This document shows positions 5,915 to 7,024 of a stretch of DNA of 7,024 nucleotides, piece after piece. Position 1 is the first letter of the stretch. Every line of letters begins with the position of its first letter. Below the pieces are notes generated by a model that was given only the letters and a program-made list of their open reading frames with translations, did not search any database and was not told where the DNA came from. This DNA is from Epsilonproteobacteria bacterium 4484_65 (GTDB lineage Bacteria > Campylobacterota > Campylobacteria > Campylobacterales > Sulfurovaceae): assembly GCA_002085305.1 (NCBI GenBank), contig NATJ01000047.1, positions 1 to 7,024 of the forward strand, written 5' to 3'. Both the position numbers and the translations under genes were made by a program.

Positions 5915-7024
5915 ATGGCAATTTCACAAAAACAGATATATTCTATTGTTCTATCTGTCTCTTTACTTTTTCTTTCGGGTTGCGGGAAAGAAGAAGAAAA
6001 AGCAGCAGTAAAAGCCCCACCTCCTTTAGCCGTTAATACGGTGACGGTCAATCGTAAACAGTTCCCTTTATGGGTACAGTTTACCGGTATGACAAAAGCA
6101 GTCTCCGATCAAGAGATCCGTGCGCGTGTCTCCGGTCGTCTTGAAAAAAGATATTTTGAAGATGGTGCGTATGTTAAAAAGGGAGATAAACTCTTTTTGA
6201 TCGAACCGGCACAATATCAGAGCAATCTTGATGCAGCAAGATCAAAGAAAATGAGAGATGAGGCAGCTTTGGCATTGGCTAGAGCAGACGTAAAGCGTTA
6301 CCAGCCTTTAGTGAAAGAGGGACTGGCCGCCCGTTCAACACTGGAGCAGTATGAAGCAAAACGAGATTCACTTCTTGCTGCAATTTCTGCAGATGAAGCT
6401 GCCATCAGAAATGCGGAACTTGAATTGAGCTATACCCTGATCACTGCACCCATATCTGGTCAGGTCAGTTCACGTAAGGTTGATGTAGGAAACCTTGTGG
6501 GCTATGGTGAGTCTACAATTTTAACGACGATTGTTCAGACAGATCAAATTTATGCCTATTTTTCTCCGGCTGAAAAGTATGTACAGAAAATATATCGATA
6601 TAAGTCACGAGAAGATCTGCCGGCATTTATTGAAGTAAGAGGACAGGGAGAGGATATTTTTAAACGGAAAAGACTGAATGGTTTTGTTGACTTTTCTAAC
6701 AATAAAGTAGACCCTCTCACCTCTACTGTCACCATGCGTGCCACGATAAACAATGAAGATCATGCTCTCTACCCCGGTACTTTTGTGTATGTCAATGTAT
6801 TTATTACAGATCAGTTTAACTTCACTATGGTACCGCCTCAGGCAATACTTGAAGACCAGTTGGGAAAATTTGTCTATACGGTAGATACCAATAATACGGC
6901 TAAACGTACCGCTGTCAAACCAGTGATCTCTGCACGTTATTATGTTTCCGTATCCAAAGGATTAAAAGATGGAGACAAAGTACTTATCTCAGGTCTGGTC
7001 AAGGTAAAAGAAGGACGAAGTCTC
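5915..7024 (+). CDS. RND efflux periplasmic adaptor lipoprotein (AcrA/MexA-like), 3' end cut off
   Basis: The reading frame stays open for 370 codons to the window edge, so the C-terminus is missing. It encodes the membrane-fusion subunit of a tripartite RND exporter, linking an inner-membrane pump to an outer-membrane channel. A signal sequence ends in L-S-G-Cys23, a lipobox for anchoring in the membrane, followed by a charged, Pro-rich linker (about 24-38). The first lipoyl half is R-A-R-V-S-G-R-L-x-x-R-Y-F-x-D-G-x-x-V-K-K-G-D-x-L-F (about 69-95). The alpha-helical hairpin spans about 98-172. The second lipoyl half is L-I-T-A-P-I-S-G-Q-V (about 175-184). A beta-barrel follows, with V-D-P-L-T-S-T-V-T-M-R-A and L-Y-P-G-T-F-V (about 208-295). 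V-P-P-Q-A-I-L then opens the membrane-proximal domain (from 307). AcrA-family proteins are usually 370-400 residues, so little is missing. AAGG (5901-5904) lies ten bases before the ATG, somewhat long. A pump gene probably follows, by family convention; the substrate cannot be told. Confidence 0.93.
   Translation, partial: MAISQKQIYSIVLSVSLLFLSGCGKEEEKAAVKAPPPLAVNTVTVNRKQFPLWVQFTGMTKAVSDQEIRARVSGRLEKRYFEDGAYVKKGDKLFLIEPAQYQSNLDAARSKKMRDEAALALARADVKRYQPLVKEGLAARSTLEQYEAKRDSLLAAISADEAAIRNAELELSYTLITAPISGQVSSRKVDVGNLVGYGESTILTTIVQTDQIYAYFSPAEKYVQKIYRYKSREDLPAFIEVRGQGEDIFKRKRLNGFVDFSNNKVDPLTSTVTMRATINNEDHALYPGTFVYVNVFITDQFNFTMVPPQAILEDQLGKFVYTVDTNNTAKRTAVKPVISARYYVSVSKGLKDGDKVLISGLVKVKEGRSL

Overview
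The window looks like a chromosomal segment of a Campylobacterota (Epsilonproteobacteria) bacterium, most like the Sulfurovum/Sulfurimonas group. This rests on low GC, AT-rich intergenic DNA with TATAAT-like -10 boxes but no clear -35 boxes, AAGGA-type ribosome binding sites, and the style of the proteins (tandem DUF302 lipoprotein, multi-TM GGDEF protein, YerD-type glutamate synthase homologue). The genus is an inference from recall, not from a search. All five supported genes lie on the + strand. No tRNA, rRNA, CRISPR array, insertion sequence or phage gene was seen.

Layout: bases 1-294 are AT-rich and mostly non-coding; they end in a promoter-like block with a perfect 11-bp tandem repeat (228-249) and a TACAAT box. 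Bases 295-1818 encode a secreted lipoprotein with two DUF302-like units. A 10-bp hairpin follows at 1831-1859. Bases 1860-2234 form a long leader holding a TATAAT box (1974-1979), a class I cyclic di-GMP (GEMM-I) riboswitch aptamer (about 2011-2090) and a possible ribosome-site-masking switch (2152-2230). Bases 2235-3359 encode a six-TM diguanylate cyclase with an intact GGEEF active site and RxxD inhibitory site. Bases 3474-4091 (an unrecognised 205-aa protein) and 4108-5829 (a membrane-anchored, FMN-binding glutamate synthase-like protein) form a tight two-gene unit. After a promoter with an overlapping palindrome (5853-5884), a lipoprotein RND efflux adaptor starts at 5915 and runs off the window end.

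The strongest regulatory story is the middle block: the enzyme predicted to make c-di-GMP sits directly behind an RNA sensor for c-di-GMP, and also carries the allosteric I-site. That predicts feedback on both expression and activity. The riboswitch is concealed by an 82-codon open frame that could easily be misannotated as a protein gene. The other transcription units appear functionally independent of this one.
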